From Parasediminibacterium sp051861445 (GTDB taxonomy: Bacteria > Bacteroidota > Bacteroidia > Chitinophagales > Chitinophagaceae): a stretch of DNA of 64,000 bases. The first letter of the stretch is position 1, and each line of letters starts with the position of its first letter. Made by a program: the position numbers and the translations under genes. Below the pieces are notes generated by a model that had not been told where the DNA came from, searched no databases, and worked only from the letters and a program-made list of their open reading frames with translations. Shown piece by piece: positions 1 to 8,953 of the stretch. The stretch spans positions 1 to 64,000 of the forward strand of contig JBHYCS010000015.1 of assembly GCA_051861445.1 (NCBI GenBank). The letters run 5' to 3'.

Positions 1-50
1 GCAATAATATTAATAACTAATCTATCAAAGAACTTAAAACAAATCTAAAG

Positions 51-65
51 GTCGCACTCTTGTAC
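51..65 (-). other. 15-nt element shared with the carB leader (copy A)
   Basis: Read on the minus strand this is GTACAAGAGTGCGAC, identical to positions 56449-56463 on the plus strand in the leader of the carB-like gene. In both places GTTCT follows 17-20 nt later. It is GC-richer than its surroundings. It lies downstream of the response-regulator stop, so it could be in the 5' leader of a minus-strand gene beyond the left edge. Its function is unknown. Confidence 0.45.
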
Positions 66-75
66 TGTAGTATTA

Positions 76-95
76 CTATGCAACAAAATGCATAG
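76..95. repeat. Perfect 7-bp hairpin
   Basis: CTATGCA and TGCATAG flank a 6-nt loop. The hairpin sits between the response-regulator stop and the shared 15-nt element. On the minus strand it has no U-tract, so it is not a clear intrinsic terminator. It may be part of the same leader structure as the 15-nt element. Confidence 0.35.
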
Positions 96-122
96 CTCGG
101 TAAGTTTGTTTGGTAATTGCTA

Positions 123-776
123 TTAAGCTTTAAATATGGGCTGCTTCTCTCGCACATTCGAATTTACGGCTGAAGAAGTGGGAGGGAAACTTTTAAGTAT
201 TCCGTCGCAACTAAGTTTTATTGCATATTCTGTACTTTCTAAAGCATGTGCTACTTCATTAAAAGTGAGACCTTGTTGTAAAAGATGTAAAATTTTAATT
301 TCTTTTTCTATAAGATTTTTAGAATCGGTATCAATGCTTTTTAGGTTTTTGTATTTTTCAAGTTCTTTTAGCATGTAATTGCTTACCCACTGGTTTTGAA
401 TAATCGACTTTGCACTGATAACATCAATAATGGCGTCGTGTAAAGGTGTGGCATTTACTTGTTTTTCTACAAAGCCAATTGCACCATTTAATAATAGTTT
501 TAATACCGCACCAGATTTTGAAAAACCACTATAGCCTAACACTTTAATATTGGGAAACTGTTGTTTTATTCTTTTACAAACATCGTAGCCGTTCATGTCT
601 GGCATAGCAATATCTAACAAAACAATATCTACTTGTAAGCCTTTTTCTAGCATTAATAATAACGCAGTTCCAGAATCAACTTCTGCAACAACTTTTACAC
701 TAGCATAAGTAGAAAGCAGTTTTTTAGTAATTGCCCTACTTTTTTCGTAATCGTCACAGATACAAATTGAAATCAT
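123..776 (-). CDS. Response regulator, receiver plus degenerate LuxR-type HTH
   Basis: This is a 217-residue cytoplasmic two-component regulator. The receiver domain spans about residues 1-120, with the acidic pair D8/D9, the phospho-acceptor D55 in LLDIAMPDMNGYD, a Ser at the switch position (S83 in GYSG) and the conserved K105 (GFVEK). Residues about 155-195 resemble a LuxR/NarL helix-turn-helix (EKEIKILHLLQQGLTFNEVA), but the recognition helix departs from consensus, with a Cys where LuxR proteins usually have polar or basic residues. DNA binding is therefore likely but not assured. No histidine kinase is encoded in the window, so it looks like an orphan or acts with a distant kinase. The target genes cannot be read from the sequence. 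Confidence 0.85.
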   Translation of the reverse strand: MISICICDDYEKSRAITKKLLSTYASVKVVAEVDSGTALLLMLEKGLQVDIVLLDIAMPDMNGYDVCKRIKQQFPNIKVLGYSGFSKSGAVLKLLLNGAIGFVEKQVNATPLHDAIIDVISAKSIIQNQWVSNYMLKELEKYKNLKSIDTDSKNLIEKEIKILHLLQQGLTFNEVAHALESTEYAIKLSCDGILKSFPPTSSAVNSNVREKQPIFKA

Positions 777-955
777 AATAGAATATTGGTTTTCAAACCG
801 ATGTAAATAAATACAACAACTTTTACACTTTCAACAATATTACATCAACGGTTATTAATAAAAAAGGGATAACCGAAAAATGGGGAGAATTGTTTGAAAC
901 AAAATCGCTATTTTATTCACAACTCGAATAAACAGTATTATTGTGGCATTTTTTT

Positions 956-985
956 ATTAAAAATGCTTTTTAATGCATTTTTAAT
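956..985. repeat. Perfect 11-bp AT-rich inverted repeat
   Basis: ATTAAAAATGC and GCATTTTTAAT flank an 8-nt loop in the 253-bp gap between the lipoprotein stop (minus strand) and the response-regulator start. It could end the lipoprotein transcript, because the 3' arm contains a U-run on the minus strand, but no separate U-tract follows the stem. Confidence 0.4.
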
Positions 986-1029
986 ATCGGATTAATAAAA
1001 AAAATGCAGCTTATTGCAACTTAAAGTAC

Positions 1030-2421
1030 TTACCAAGTAATATCAGTTTCATTATCCCAATTAGCACGTATTTGAATTTTCCAATTTTTATCTAGTACTA
1101 TTTCTGGTTGTATTCTTTTTTTATAATTTCCAGCATCCCAACTACCATTTCCATTACTGTCAAACAAAATTTTTATTTGATATTCTCCTGGCTTATACAA
1201 TTTTCGTATCCAATCTCTTTGTTTTAGTGGAACAGCTTCTACCAACTGGTCGTTTTGCAATATCAATAACACTGGTTTTTTGGTGGTATCTATATTTAAG
1301 AATCGAAGCTTTACAGAACCATATTCTGATTGAGATTTTGTTGTAAACTTTAAAGTGTCTGCTTTGGTAAGATTTACGTAGTTAGAATCCATCACTGCAT
1401 CTTTAGGTATCAGTAGTTTAAATGCAGTATTCTCTTTCCAATTGTAGGTAATATTGATGGATTTGCCATTGGTATCTGCTTGTACAAGTTGATTAGGCAA
1501 TTTTTTAAAAGATGTATCGTATAAAATGATGTTAGCTGTATCTATCCATCGTAGTTTTCTATTAAAATCAATTCTCAATGTTTTATTTAATAAATCATGC
1601 ATGCCGTTTTCAAGGTTGGTTGTGTAGCGTAAGCGTTTATCATCTTTGGGTGCATTGCTTTTTACACTGGCTACTTGTTTAGGTTCTTTTTTACGTTCTT
1701 GATAAGCATACAATTGTAACGATGCTGTAGATTTATTGCTGTCTATAACCATTAAAGAATCTAAGAAAGCAAAGGTTTTGGTGCTGTCATCGTATCGTTT
1801 TGAGTAATCATTTTCCAATACAAAAGCATTGTATTTGCCAGCAGCAATGTTATTAAATGCAAATAATCCTTTACCGTTTAGCTTGGCAATGTATCTTGGT
1901 TTCAATGTGTACACAGCTGTGTCTGATAAGTTGTTGTATAATGCAACAATTAAAGTAGAATCGATTGTGCCAGTTTCTGCTAATACAACTTTTCCGTTAA
2001 TGGTTCCGTTGGCTAAAGTGTTGCCTGTAGAAAAGGAGTAGATGAAGTTTTTTAATACATTTCCTTCGTTAATATCTTTAATAGCATTTCCAAAGTCGAT
2101 GCTGTAAGTAGTATTTTTTTCTAAACTATCTCTAAGTTTAACTGTAACGGTTCGTAATTTATACTCTATTAAAGGTGTGTTTTTGGGTAATGGAGATACC
2201 ACTACATTTTCTTGCACACTTTGTAATTCTACAAACTCGTTAAACGTTAAAACTATTTTATTGGTATTGATATTTGTTGCAGAATCTTTTGGAATTGAGG
2301 TTACTAAAATGGGTGGTAACGAATCTTTTGGGCCACCACCTGGTGGAATAATATTGGCACAACTTTGTCCTAGAATGGCAGCAATAATGATTATAGAGAA
2401 TATGCTTAAAAATGTTTTCAT
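1030..2421 (-). CDS. Ig-like domain lipoprotein (Big_5 type)
   Basis: This 463-residue secreted lipoprotein has a hydrophobic N-terminal segment ending in a lipobox (LGQSC, lipidation at C21), followed by the PPGGGPKDSLPP stretch typical of a widespread Bacteroidota family. Residues about 33-133 form an SbsA/Big_5 Ig-like domain (SIPKDSATNINTNKIVLTFN). The rest is beta-rich and ends in a repeat of the same kind plus a CarboxypepD-like tail containing DSNGNGSWDAG. It is probably anchored in the outer membrane or periplasm. No enzymatic motif is visible and the role is unknown. It has its own promoter-like box and is followed by an inverted repeat, so it is probably monocistronic. Confidence 0.85.
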   Translation of the reverse strand: MKTFLSIFSIIIIAAILGQSCANIIPPGGGPKDSLPPILVTSIPKDSATNINTNKIVLTFNEFVELQSVQENVVVSPLPKNTPLIEYKLRTVTVKLRDSLEKNTTYSIDFGNAIKDINEGNVLKNFIYSFSTGNTLANGTINGKVVLAETGTIDSTLIVALYNNLSDTAVYTLKPRYIAKLNGKGLFAFNNIAAGKYNAFVLENDYSKRYDDSTKTFAFLDSLMVIDSNKSTASLQLYAYQERKKEPKQVASVKSNAPKDDKRLRYTTNLENGMHDLLNKTLRIDFNRKLRWIDTANIILYDTSFKKLPNQLVQADTNGKSINITYNWKENTAFKLLIPKDAVMDSNYVNLTKADTLKFTTKSQSEYGSVKLRFLNIDTTKKPVLLILQNDQLVEAVPLKQRDWIRKLYKPGEYQIKILFDSNGNGSWDAGNYKKRIQPEIVLDKNWKIQIRANWDNETDITW

Positions 2422-2441
2422 CGATTTTTAAAATAGTAGTG

Positions 2442-2449
2442 CAAACTTA
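2442..2449 (-). promoter_or_regulatory. Promoter -7 box, TAnnTTTG type
   Basis: TAAGTTTG on the minus strand fits the Bacteroidota -7 consensus and lies about 20 nt before the ATG of the lipoprotein gene. The upstream -33 element is weak (no clear TTG at the usual distance), so only the -7 box is supported. Confidence 0.4.
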
Positions 2450-2508
2450 TTCGCTTTCATGTAAGCATTGTCATAATAAATGTTTAAACCTGTTAAACGC
2501 TTGATTGC

Positions 2509-5500
2509 TTATTCTTCAATAGCATCTTCATCGTTTAATTCGTGTAGTGAAACAGCCAATTGATGGTCTTTCACAAAATTGCACCAATGACAATCTGGTT
2601 TACCACAACCTGTATAAAATTTGCGTTGAATAATATTGTTCCAAACGGTTGAAATTTGTTGTTTTACAGTAGCAATATCAGCAGGTGTAATGGTTATTTT
2701 TAATTTTTTGTATTCCTTCTTTTTATCTGGTTCAATAAAATCGAATTCGGTACTCGTAACTTCCCAATCTTTAGCATCGTAATGATCAATTAAAATTTTA
2801 TAAAAAACCGCTTGTCGCCAATAGTCGCCACCATTGGGTTCTTTATCGTTTGGTGCTATGAGTTTACTTTTTGCTTTTTCTACATCACCTGTTTTATAGT
2901 CTACCACATTTATTTGTTTGCCATTAAATTCTAGTTTATCAAGTTTTCCTTTTAATGGAATGCCATTTACCATTACGTTTCTAATATTACGTTCTACGCT
3001 TACAATTGTATGCCATTGATGAATGTATGTGTCGTAATAATTAGATAATATTTCGGCTCCATATTCTTTTCGTCTATCATATTGTTCTTTGGTAAAAACT
3101 TCTCTATTTCTATGCATATACCAATTAAAATCTTGAATAAAAGATTCTTTTGTACCAAAGGTTTCGTTGTTGTTTTGCATTTTTTTAAATAGTTGTTCCA
3201 ATGCAAAGTGAACAGCACTTCCAAACTCCGTTGCTTCGTTTCTAGAAGATGGAATACGAATTAAATTATTGAAATAAAATTTAAGTGGACAACTCAAATA
3301 ATTATTTAAGGCAGTAACATTCATTGAGAATTTGTCTAAAATTCTGCTAATAAATTCTTCTTCTAAAACGGCTATTTCAGGAGCAATGTGTTTTCCATAT
3401 TCTAATATTGAAAAATTAAAAAGCGTTTCATCGCTTAGCTTCATAGAAATAGGTTGTAATGGGTGTTGTTCTTGAATTTCTGCAATAAACATGGATGGTT
3501 CAAGTAGTTTTCCATCTAACTTAAATTGACTGTAAGAAATGGTTAATTGCAATTCTGCTCTTGTTAATGCAACATAAAATAAACGTCTTAACTCTTCTTC
3601 ATCTCTTTGTTTAGGTTGAGTAGTAAACATAGTATCAGGTAAGCTGTAGCCCCCACCTGGCTTTCGTTTTTTCTCCCAATTACTGGCATTGCAACCAACA
3701 AAAAAAACATATTCAAATTCTAATCCTTTACTACCATGAGCAGTTAATAAGTTTACGCCTTTTTCGTTGCCACTAATTTCTACCATTGGAAGTTTAATGC
3801 CTTCTTTTTGCATTAATTCAATTAAACGTACTAGTTCTGCTACTTGTAAAGATGGCTGTCTTTTTGTTTCTTCTTTAATAAAATTGAACAATGCTGTTAA
3901 AACTTGCATTAGCCAAATTTTATCAGCTTGTTGCATGATGTATTCTAACACACCTGTTTGTTGAATAATGTTATCCATTAATTGTTGCAACGATACATTA
4001 GGTACAGCTTCAATTAAGGCTTCTATTTTTTTTCCTACGGCAACAATTTTTTCATGTAAACCTGTGCTGAATAAATCTTTTTTAGGTTGATTTGTTTTTT
4101 CATGAATAATGGCACGTAAAGAAGTTTTGTTCTCGCCAAAAGAACGGCTACTCACTTCAACAGTAAGTTTGGCAATTTCTATAGGTGGAATTTGAAACCA
4201 ATCGTAATGTAAAATTTCAAATAACAATTCATCGCCACCATAAGGGGCATCATGTTCTGCTGCTACAAAACGTAAAAGCGTTATTATTTTTCTTGCAAAA
4301 GGAATATCAAAAAGATTTAAGCTACGCTTGCTGTAAGCAGGAATTTGTTTTAGTTTTAAATACAAAGCCAACTCTTCTCCATACTTATTTTCTTTGTAAA
4401 TAATACCAATTCTACCCGGTTGAACGCCTTGCTGTATCAAGCTTTCAACTTGTAAGGTTACATCAATCATTTCCTCACGTTGTGTTTGGTATTCTTTTAA
4501 AATTGGCTGATTCGTATTGTTTGTATATTTTATATTTGCAGCAATTAAATCTTTCGATAAACCCTGCATTTGCTTTACTAAACGTTCTTCATTTTTACCA
4601 ATTAAGGTTTTGCTAATGTCTAAAATGGGTTGTGTACTTCTGTAGTTATTGGTTAAAACAACTGTCATTAATTGCTCTTGATAACGTTCGGCAAATACTT
4701 GCATGTTTTCAATATTTGCTCCTTGAAAACGATAAATACTTTGGTCGTCGTCGCCAACAACAAACACGTTTGGAACATCCCAATAATTTATCAATAATTC
4801 TACAATTTTATTTTGTGTACCACTTGTATCTTGATATTCATCTACCAATATGTATTGAAACTTTTCTTGGTAATTCATCAGCAGGTTCTCATTTTTTTCA
4901 AAAGCATCAATCACCCAATTAATCATATCATCAAAATCGTATAAGTTTCTTGCTTTCATCAAAGTTTGAAAATGGTTAAACTCACCAACGGCTGCTCGTA
5001 GTTTTTCCATTTTCTCTATTTCATCGTCAATCTTATTTTGTTTTAAATCGCCTGCTTTAAATTGTTTATATGCCTTTTTGTAAACAAACTCATCTCTGTT
5101 GGGTAAATCAGCAATATATGCGTCTATTTTTGAGAGAATAAATTCAGGCGACCAGCCTTCTCTTTTCATAGAACTAAACAGCGATTTTAAATTGTTGATT
5201 TCAAAATATACATCGCCTCTATATCTTTTTAATGGATGATTTTTGGGAAAATTATCAATGAGTTGTGTAAATAAGTCAATCGTTTCAAGCTCAGAAATTG
5301 GGTCGAGTGCAGTTTTTTCGAATAAACTTAAATTATCTTGAATTACATCGTTACAAAAAGCATGAAACGTATAAATATTTACTTTATAAGCATCTGCACC
5401 AATAAAATTCAATAAACGTTTACGCATGGCTACCACACCTGCATCGGTATAGGTAAGGCATAAAATATTTTCAGGCAAGGCATCGGTTTCACTCAATATT

Positions 5501-5655
5501 TTTCCAATTCGAGCACTTAAAATTTGTGTTTTACCTGTTCCTGGCCCTGCAATAACCATAACGGGTCCTTCAATAGTGTCAACAGCCTTTTTTTGTTGAA
5601 CATTTAATTGATTGTATGCAGTATTAAATTTTTCTAGTTGTAAAAGCTTATTCAT
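2509..5655 (-). CDS. UvrD/PcrA-family helicase fused to PD-(D/E)XK Fe-S nuclease
   Basis: This 1048-residue DNA-repair enzyme has an SF1A helicase followed by a RecB-like nuclease. Visible helicase motifs are Walker A AGPGTGKT (36-43), Walker B DEYQD (272-276), motif III GDDDQSIYRFQGA (301-313), motif V (LLTAHGSKGLEFEYVF) and motif VI (RRLFYVALTRAE). The C-terminal nuclease has LDKLEF and DYKTG as metal-binding and catalytic motifs. One Cys precedes the nuclease (LSCPLKFYF) and a C-x4-C-x2-C cluster follows it (CGKPDCHWC), the layout of 4Fe-4S nucleases such as AddB/AdnB and Cas4. A partner subunit is not encoded nearby. It probably processes double-strand breaks or stalled forks, but its exact complex is not known. 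Confidence 0.93.
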   Translation of the reverse strand: MNKLLQLEKFNTAYNQLNVQQKKAVDTIEGPVMVIAGPGTGKTQILSARIGKILSETDALPENILCLTYTDAGVVAMRKRLLNFIGADAYKVNIYTFHAFCNDVIQDNLSLFEKTALDPISELETIDLFTQLIDNFPKNHPLKRYRGDVYFEINNLKSLFSSMKREGWSPEFILSKIDAYIADLPNRDEFVYKKAYKQFKAGDLKQNKIDDEIEKMEKLRAAVGEFNHFQTLMKARNLYDFDDMINWVIDAFEKNENLLMNYQEKFQYILVDEYQDTSGTQNKIVELLINYWDVPNVFVVGDDDQSIYRFQGANIENMQVFAERYQEQLMTVVLTNNYRSTQPILDISKTLIGKNEERLVKQMQGLSKDLIAANIKYTNNTNQPILKEYQTQREEMIDVTLQVESLIQQGVQPGRIGIIYKENKYGEELALYLKLKQIPAYSKRSLNLFDIPFARKIITLLRFVAAEHDAPYGGDELLFEILHYDWFQIPPIEIAKLTVEVSSRSFGENKTSLRAIIHEKTNQPKKDLFSTGLHEKIVAVGKKIEALIEAVPNVSLQQLMDNIIQQTGVLEYIMQQADKIWLMQVLTALFNFIKEETKRQPSLQVAELVRLIELMQKEGIKLPMVEISGNEKGVNLLTAHGSKGLEFEYVFFVGCNASNWEKKRKPGGGYSLPDTMFTTQPKQRDEEELRRLFYVALTRAELQLTISYSQFKLDGKLLEPSMFIAEIQEQHPLQPISMKLSDETLFNFSILEYGKHIAPEIAVLEEEFISRILDKFSMNVTALNNYLSCPLKFYFNNLIRIPSSRNEATEFGSAVHFALEQLFKKMQNNNETFGTKESFIQDFNWYMHRNREVFTKEQYDRRKEYGAEILSNYYDTYIHQWHTIVSVERNIRNVMVNGIPLKGKLDKLEFNGKQINVVDYKTGDVEKAKSKLIAPNDKEPNGGDYWRQAVFYKILIDHYDAKDWEVTSTEFDFIEPDKKKEYKKLKITITPADIATVKQQISTVWNNIIQRKFYTGCGKPDCHWCNFVKDHQLAVSLHELNDEDAIEE

Positions 5656-5746
5656 GTAAATTAAATAGAAATGATCGGGTAAATAAAATAACCTGAACGT
5701 ACAACCTATTTGCTAGTTTGTATGTTTTATTGTGGAAAGATAGATT

Positions 5747-6244
5747 ATGAGTAAAGTATATTCACTAAAAACGGTACAAAAAATTCCAATTTCTCTAGAA
5801 ACAGCTTGGGATTTTTTTAGCAAACCCGATAATTTAAAAGAAATTACACCAAGTAATTTGGGATTTAATATTATTAGTAAACATCATGGAAAAGTGATGT
5901 ATGCAGGGCAAATTATAGAATACACGGTAAAACCTATTTTAGGTATTCCATTATATTGGATGACAGAAATTACACATGTAGACGACAAACGTTTTTTTGT
6001 AGATGAACAACGTTTTGGGCCTTATAGTATGTGGCATCATCAGCATCATTTTAAAGAAATTGAAGGTGGGGTAGAAATGACAGATATTGTACACTATAAA
6101 ATGCCTTTGTGGTTTTTAGGAGATATTGCAAATGTAATTTTAGTAAAAAGCCAATTAAGAGGCATTTTTAATCATCGATTTGTAGCTGTAGAACAACGTT
6201 TTGGAAAATGGAATGGAGCTGTAAATGAGATTGTTTTTGGATAA
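5747..6244 (+). CDS. SRPBCC family protein (COG4276-like)
   Basis: This 165-residue single-domain START/SRPBCC-fold protein begins LKTVQKIPISLETAWDFFSK and has the conserved helix PDNLKEITP and the core GPYSMWHHQHHF. Members form a hydrophobic ligand cavity. This subgroup is often labelled cell-division inhibitor by homology, without firm experimental basis. There is no signal peptide, so it is cytoplasmic. It is divergent from the helicase gene, with both promoters expected in the 91-bp gap. The ligand is unknown. Confidence 0.85.
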   Translation: MSKVYSLKTVQKIPISLETAWDFFSKPDNLKEITPSNLGFNIISKHHGKVMYAGQIIEYTVKPILGIPLYWMTEITHVDDKRFFVDEQRFGPYSMWHHQHHFKEIEGGVEMTDIVHYKMPLWFLGDIANVILVKSQLRGIFNHRFVAVEQRFGKWNGAVNEIVFG

Positions 6245-6298
6245 ATGCAAGACTATTTTTTTTCTGAAAAAAATTAGTGATTTTTATTTTCAATTCTA

Positions 6299-6306
6299 TA
6301 TTTTTG
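6299..6306 (+). promoter_or_regulatory. tRNA promoter -7 box
   Basis: TATTTTTG matches TAnnTTTG and is followed by CCGCCC. It lies about 37 nt before the mature tRNA, giving a leader of roughly 30 nt. No clear TTG is present at -33. Confidence 0.45.
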
Positions 6307-6342
6307 CCGCCCAATCAAGCAAATCAGTTACTGAGTTGCTTT

Positions 6343-6416
6343 GGACCTATAGCTCAGTTGGTTAGAGCACCTGACTCATAATCAGGGGGTCCCTGGTTCA
6401 AGCCCAGGTGGGTCCA
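6343..6416 (+). tRNA. tRNA with CAU anticodon (Ile2 or elongator Met)
   Basis: A full 74-nt cloverleaf can be folded by eye: acceptor GGACCTA/TGGGTCC, D-arm GCTC/GAGC, anticodon stem CCTGA/TCAGG around loop CTCATAA (anticodon CAT), a 5-nt variable loop, T-arm CCTGG/CCAGG with TTCAAGC, and discriminator A. The 3' CCA is not encoded. Acceptor pairs C4-G69 and C5-G68 are those favoured by TilS, which suggests the lysidine-modified tRNA-Ile that reads AUA. Elongator tRNA-Met has the same anticodon, so the identity is not settled. It is not an initiator: the anticodon stem lacks the three G-C pairs and the 1-72 pair is G-C. Confidence 0.95.
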
Positions 6417-6420
6417 CAAA

Positions 6421-6453
6421 AAAGGGAAAGTCAATTTAGACTTTCCCTTTTTT
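6421..6453 (+). terminator. Intrinsic terminator of the tRNA
   Basis: The 9-bp perfect stem GGGAAAGTC/GACTTTCCC has a 6-nt loop and is followed by T6. It starts 8 nt after the tRNA, so the tRNA is a separate transcript. Confidence 0.9.
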
Positions 6454-6548
6454 ATTTTAATTCCTCTTTTTAATTCTTTATTTTCTTGTAATATTGTATC
6501 GTGTAAAAAATACACAATAAATCTTCTTTTGTAACCAATTATTGCCGA

Positions 6549-8900
6549 ATGAAAACAATCACTTCTTTTCTATTGATAATTTTAAGCATTCAATTATCTG
6601 CACAAATGAATAGACTAAGCGAACAACTTGGAAATTTTAAAAAAATAGAAAAAATTAATGGTGGACATTCTATTGAGGCTACTAATGCATTTATTCAGTT
6701 AACCGCTTATAATGCTACAACCATTAGAATTAGGGCAACAAAAACAAAACCTACTACAGATTTTTCTTTTGCTATTGATGAACTTACGCCTACAAGTGTA
6801 TTAGAAAATACAAGTACAACTGCCAATGAAATAAAATTAAGCACCGATAGTCTTGATGTACTTGTTTCTAAAAACCCTATTCGTATTCAAATATTGAATA
6901 AACAAGGTAAATTATTGTGTAGCGATGAACAATCACTTGGCATAAGTTGGTTTGGCAATCAGGTAAGTTGTTATAAAAAACTACATGCAGATGAAAAATT
7001 TATTGGCTTGGGTGAAAAAACAGGCGGTATTAATAGAAGAGGCAATTTTTTTCAACATTGGAATAGTGATGTGCCAGGTTATAGTTTAAATGCTGATCCT
7101 TTGTATGCTACCATTCCTTTTTTTATTGGCATTCATAGTGAAGTTGTGTATGGTATTTTCTTCGATAATACACATAAATCTTATTTCAATTTTGGTGGTG
7201 GAGCAGATGAAGAATTGTTTCATTTTGGAGCAGATGATGGAGAAATGAACTATTACTTTTTTGGTGCAAATTCTGTAGCAGAAATTATTAAAGATTATAC
7301 CCAACTAACTGGTAGAACACCAATGCCTGCTTTGTGGAGTTTAGGTTTTCAACAAAGTAGATGGGGATATGATAGTCAAGCACAATTATTAAATATTGCT
7401 CAAACATTTAGAGAGAAAAAAATGCCTGCCGATGTAATTGTTAGCGATATTAATTACATGGATAATTACAAAGTTTTTACTTGGAGCAATCAATTTCCAT
7501 CGGTAAAAAATATGCTTACCAATATGAAGCAAATGGGCTTTGATATGGTAACAATTATTGATCCTGGAATTAAAGTTGAAAAAGGCTATAAAGCTTATGA
7601 AGAGGGCATTGCACAAGATCATTTTGCAAAATATCCGGGTGGAAAAACTTATATTGGTCATGTTTGGCCTGGTCGTTGTCATTTTCCAGATTTTACAAAA
7701 AAAACAACAAGAGAATGGTGGGGAAATAGTTTTAAAGAAGCGTATACCGATAATGGTATAAAAGGTTTTTGGAACGATATGAATGAGCCTGCTGCTTGGG
7801 GAAGAGAATTTCCAAACTTAATTGAATTTGGAGATGGTAAAGACAAAAAAACCTTGTACACAGTTAAAAATGCTTATGGTCTTTTAATGGCAAAATCAAC
7901 TTATGAGGGCACTAAAAAATTATTACAAGGTCAACGCCCTTTTACACTTACAAGAGCTGCTTATAGTGGTATTCAAAAATATGCAGCACAATGGACTGGC
8001 GATAATGTAAGTAGCGATGAACACATGTTGCTTGGCTTTCGTTTGTTGAATAGTATGGGATTAAGTGGTGTGCCTTATGTAGGAATGGATATTGGTGGTT
8101 TTATAGGAAATCCTTCGTCTGAATTATTTGTTCGTTGGATGAGTTTAGGTGTATATAGTCCATTGTTTAGAAACCATACTCATTTTGGATACAACTACAG
8201 AGAGCCTTGGCTTTTTGGTGAAATTAATACACCGAAAATTAGAAAAATACTAGAACATCGTTATCAGTTATTACCGTATTTGTATGCTAGCTTTTATCAA
8301 GCACATATAACAGGAATGCCCATTAATAGAATGTTGCCAATAGATTATACGTTTGATAATACAGTATATCAACAAACATTTGAAAATCAGTTTTTATTCG
8401 GTGATGCTTTTTTAGTAGCTCCTTGTGCTAGCACACAAATGATTACACAAGTGTATTTTCCTGGAAAAAATGATTGGTACAAATTTAGTGGAGATGCAAA
8501 ATATATTGGTGGAACATCTGCCTTTGTACCATCACCAATTGATGATTTACCTGTATTTGTAAAAGCCGGATCTATTGTTCCTATGCAATCGGTTATTCAA
8601 CATACAAAAGAAAAAGGAGATGGTATTTTATATGTGCATGTTTGGAAAGGAAAAGATGACAATCAGTTTATTTATTATGAAGATGATGGAGAAACATATA
8701 ACTACGAAAAAGGTGAAAAATATGTTAGAGATATTCACTATTTACCCAATAAAAATCAGCTTTTTTTTGCAGAAAAAAAAGGAACGTATACATCCAAATT
8801 TAATCAATTAAAAGTAGTACTTCATGGCTGGAATGCTACTGAAACAATCATTGAAACCAATTGGAAAAATGAGGCTTTTAGTGTTTCATTACCCCAATAA
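6549..8900 (+). CDS. Secreted glycoside hydrolase family 31 (alpha-glucosidase type)
   Basis: This 783-residue enzyme hydrolyses alpha-linked glycosides with retention. A signal peptide covers about residues 1-18 (LSIQLSAQ), so it is exported, probably to the periplasm. The N-terminal beta-sandwich (about 20-245) carries the galactose-mutarotase-like fold (GLGEKTGGINRRG). The TIM barrel follows, with nucleophile D410 in GFWNDMNEP and acid/base D485 in TGDN, and SLGFQQSRWGYDSQ at the barrel start. A C-terminal DUF5110-like region includes YYEDDGETYNYEKG. Length and motif spacing are normal for the family. Fine substrate specificity cannot be read here. It is not beside the SusC/SusD pair, so no polysaccharide locus is implied. 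It has its own terminator and looks monocistronic. Confidence 0.93.
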   Translation: MKTITSFLLIILSIQLSAQMNRLSEQLGNFKKIEKINGGHSIEATNAFIQLTAYNATTIRIRATKTKPTTDFSFAIDELTPTSVLENTSTTANEIKLSTDSLDVLVSKNPIRIQILNKQGKLLCSDEQSLGISWFGNQVSCYKKLHADEKFIGLGEKTGGINRRGNFFQHWNSDVPGYSLNADPLYATIPFFIGIHSEVVYGIFFDNTHKSYFNFGGGADEELFHFGADDGEMNYYFFGANSVAEIIKDYTQLTGRTPMPALWSLGFQQSRWGYDSQAQLLNIAQTFREKKMPADVIVSDINYMDNYKVFTWSNQFPSVKNMLTNMKQMGFDMVTIIDPGIKVEKGYKAYEEGIAQDHFAKYPGGKTYIGHVWPGRCHFPDFTKKTTREWWGNSFKEAYTDNGIKGFWNDMNEPAAWGREFPNLIEFGDGKDKKTLYTVKNAYGLLMAKSTYEGTKKLLQGQRPFTLTRAAYSGIQKYAAQWTGDNVSSDEHMLLGFRLLNSMGLSGVPYVGMDIGGFIGNPSSELFVRWMSLGVYSPLFRNHTHFGYNYREPWLFGEINTPKIRKILEHRYQLLPYLYASFYQAHITGMPINRMLPIDYTFDNTVYQQTFENQFLFGDAFLVAPCASTQMITQVYFPGKNDWYKFSGDAKYIGGTSAFVPSPIDDLPVFVKAGSIVPMQSVIQHTKEKGDGILYVHVWKGKDDNQFIYYEDDGETYNYEKGEKYVRDIHYLPNKNQLFFAEKKGTYTSKFNQLKVVLHGWNATETIIETNWKNEAFSVSLPQ

Positions 8901-8914
8901 ATACAAACAAACAC

Positions 8915-8953
8915 AGTGGTGTGTGCCTTTAACTATTCATGGCATACACCACT
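8915..8953. terminator. Bidirectional terminator overlapping convergent gene ends
   Basis: A 13-bp stem, AGTGGTGTGTGCC/GGCATACACCACT with one wobble pair, lies between the GH31 stop and the DUF4159 gene. The right arm lies inside the last codons of the DUF4159 gene, so the gene end and the hairpin share bases. The T-rich tail is modest on the plus side (ATATTTA). Confidence 0.6.

Noticed and set aside
956..985. Typical intrinsic terminator for the lipoprotein gene
   Set aside because: It has a perfect stem but no U-tract after it on the minus strand; kept only as an inverted repeat.
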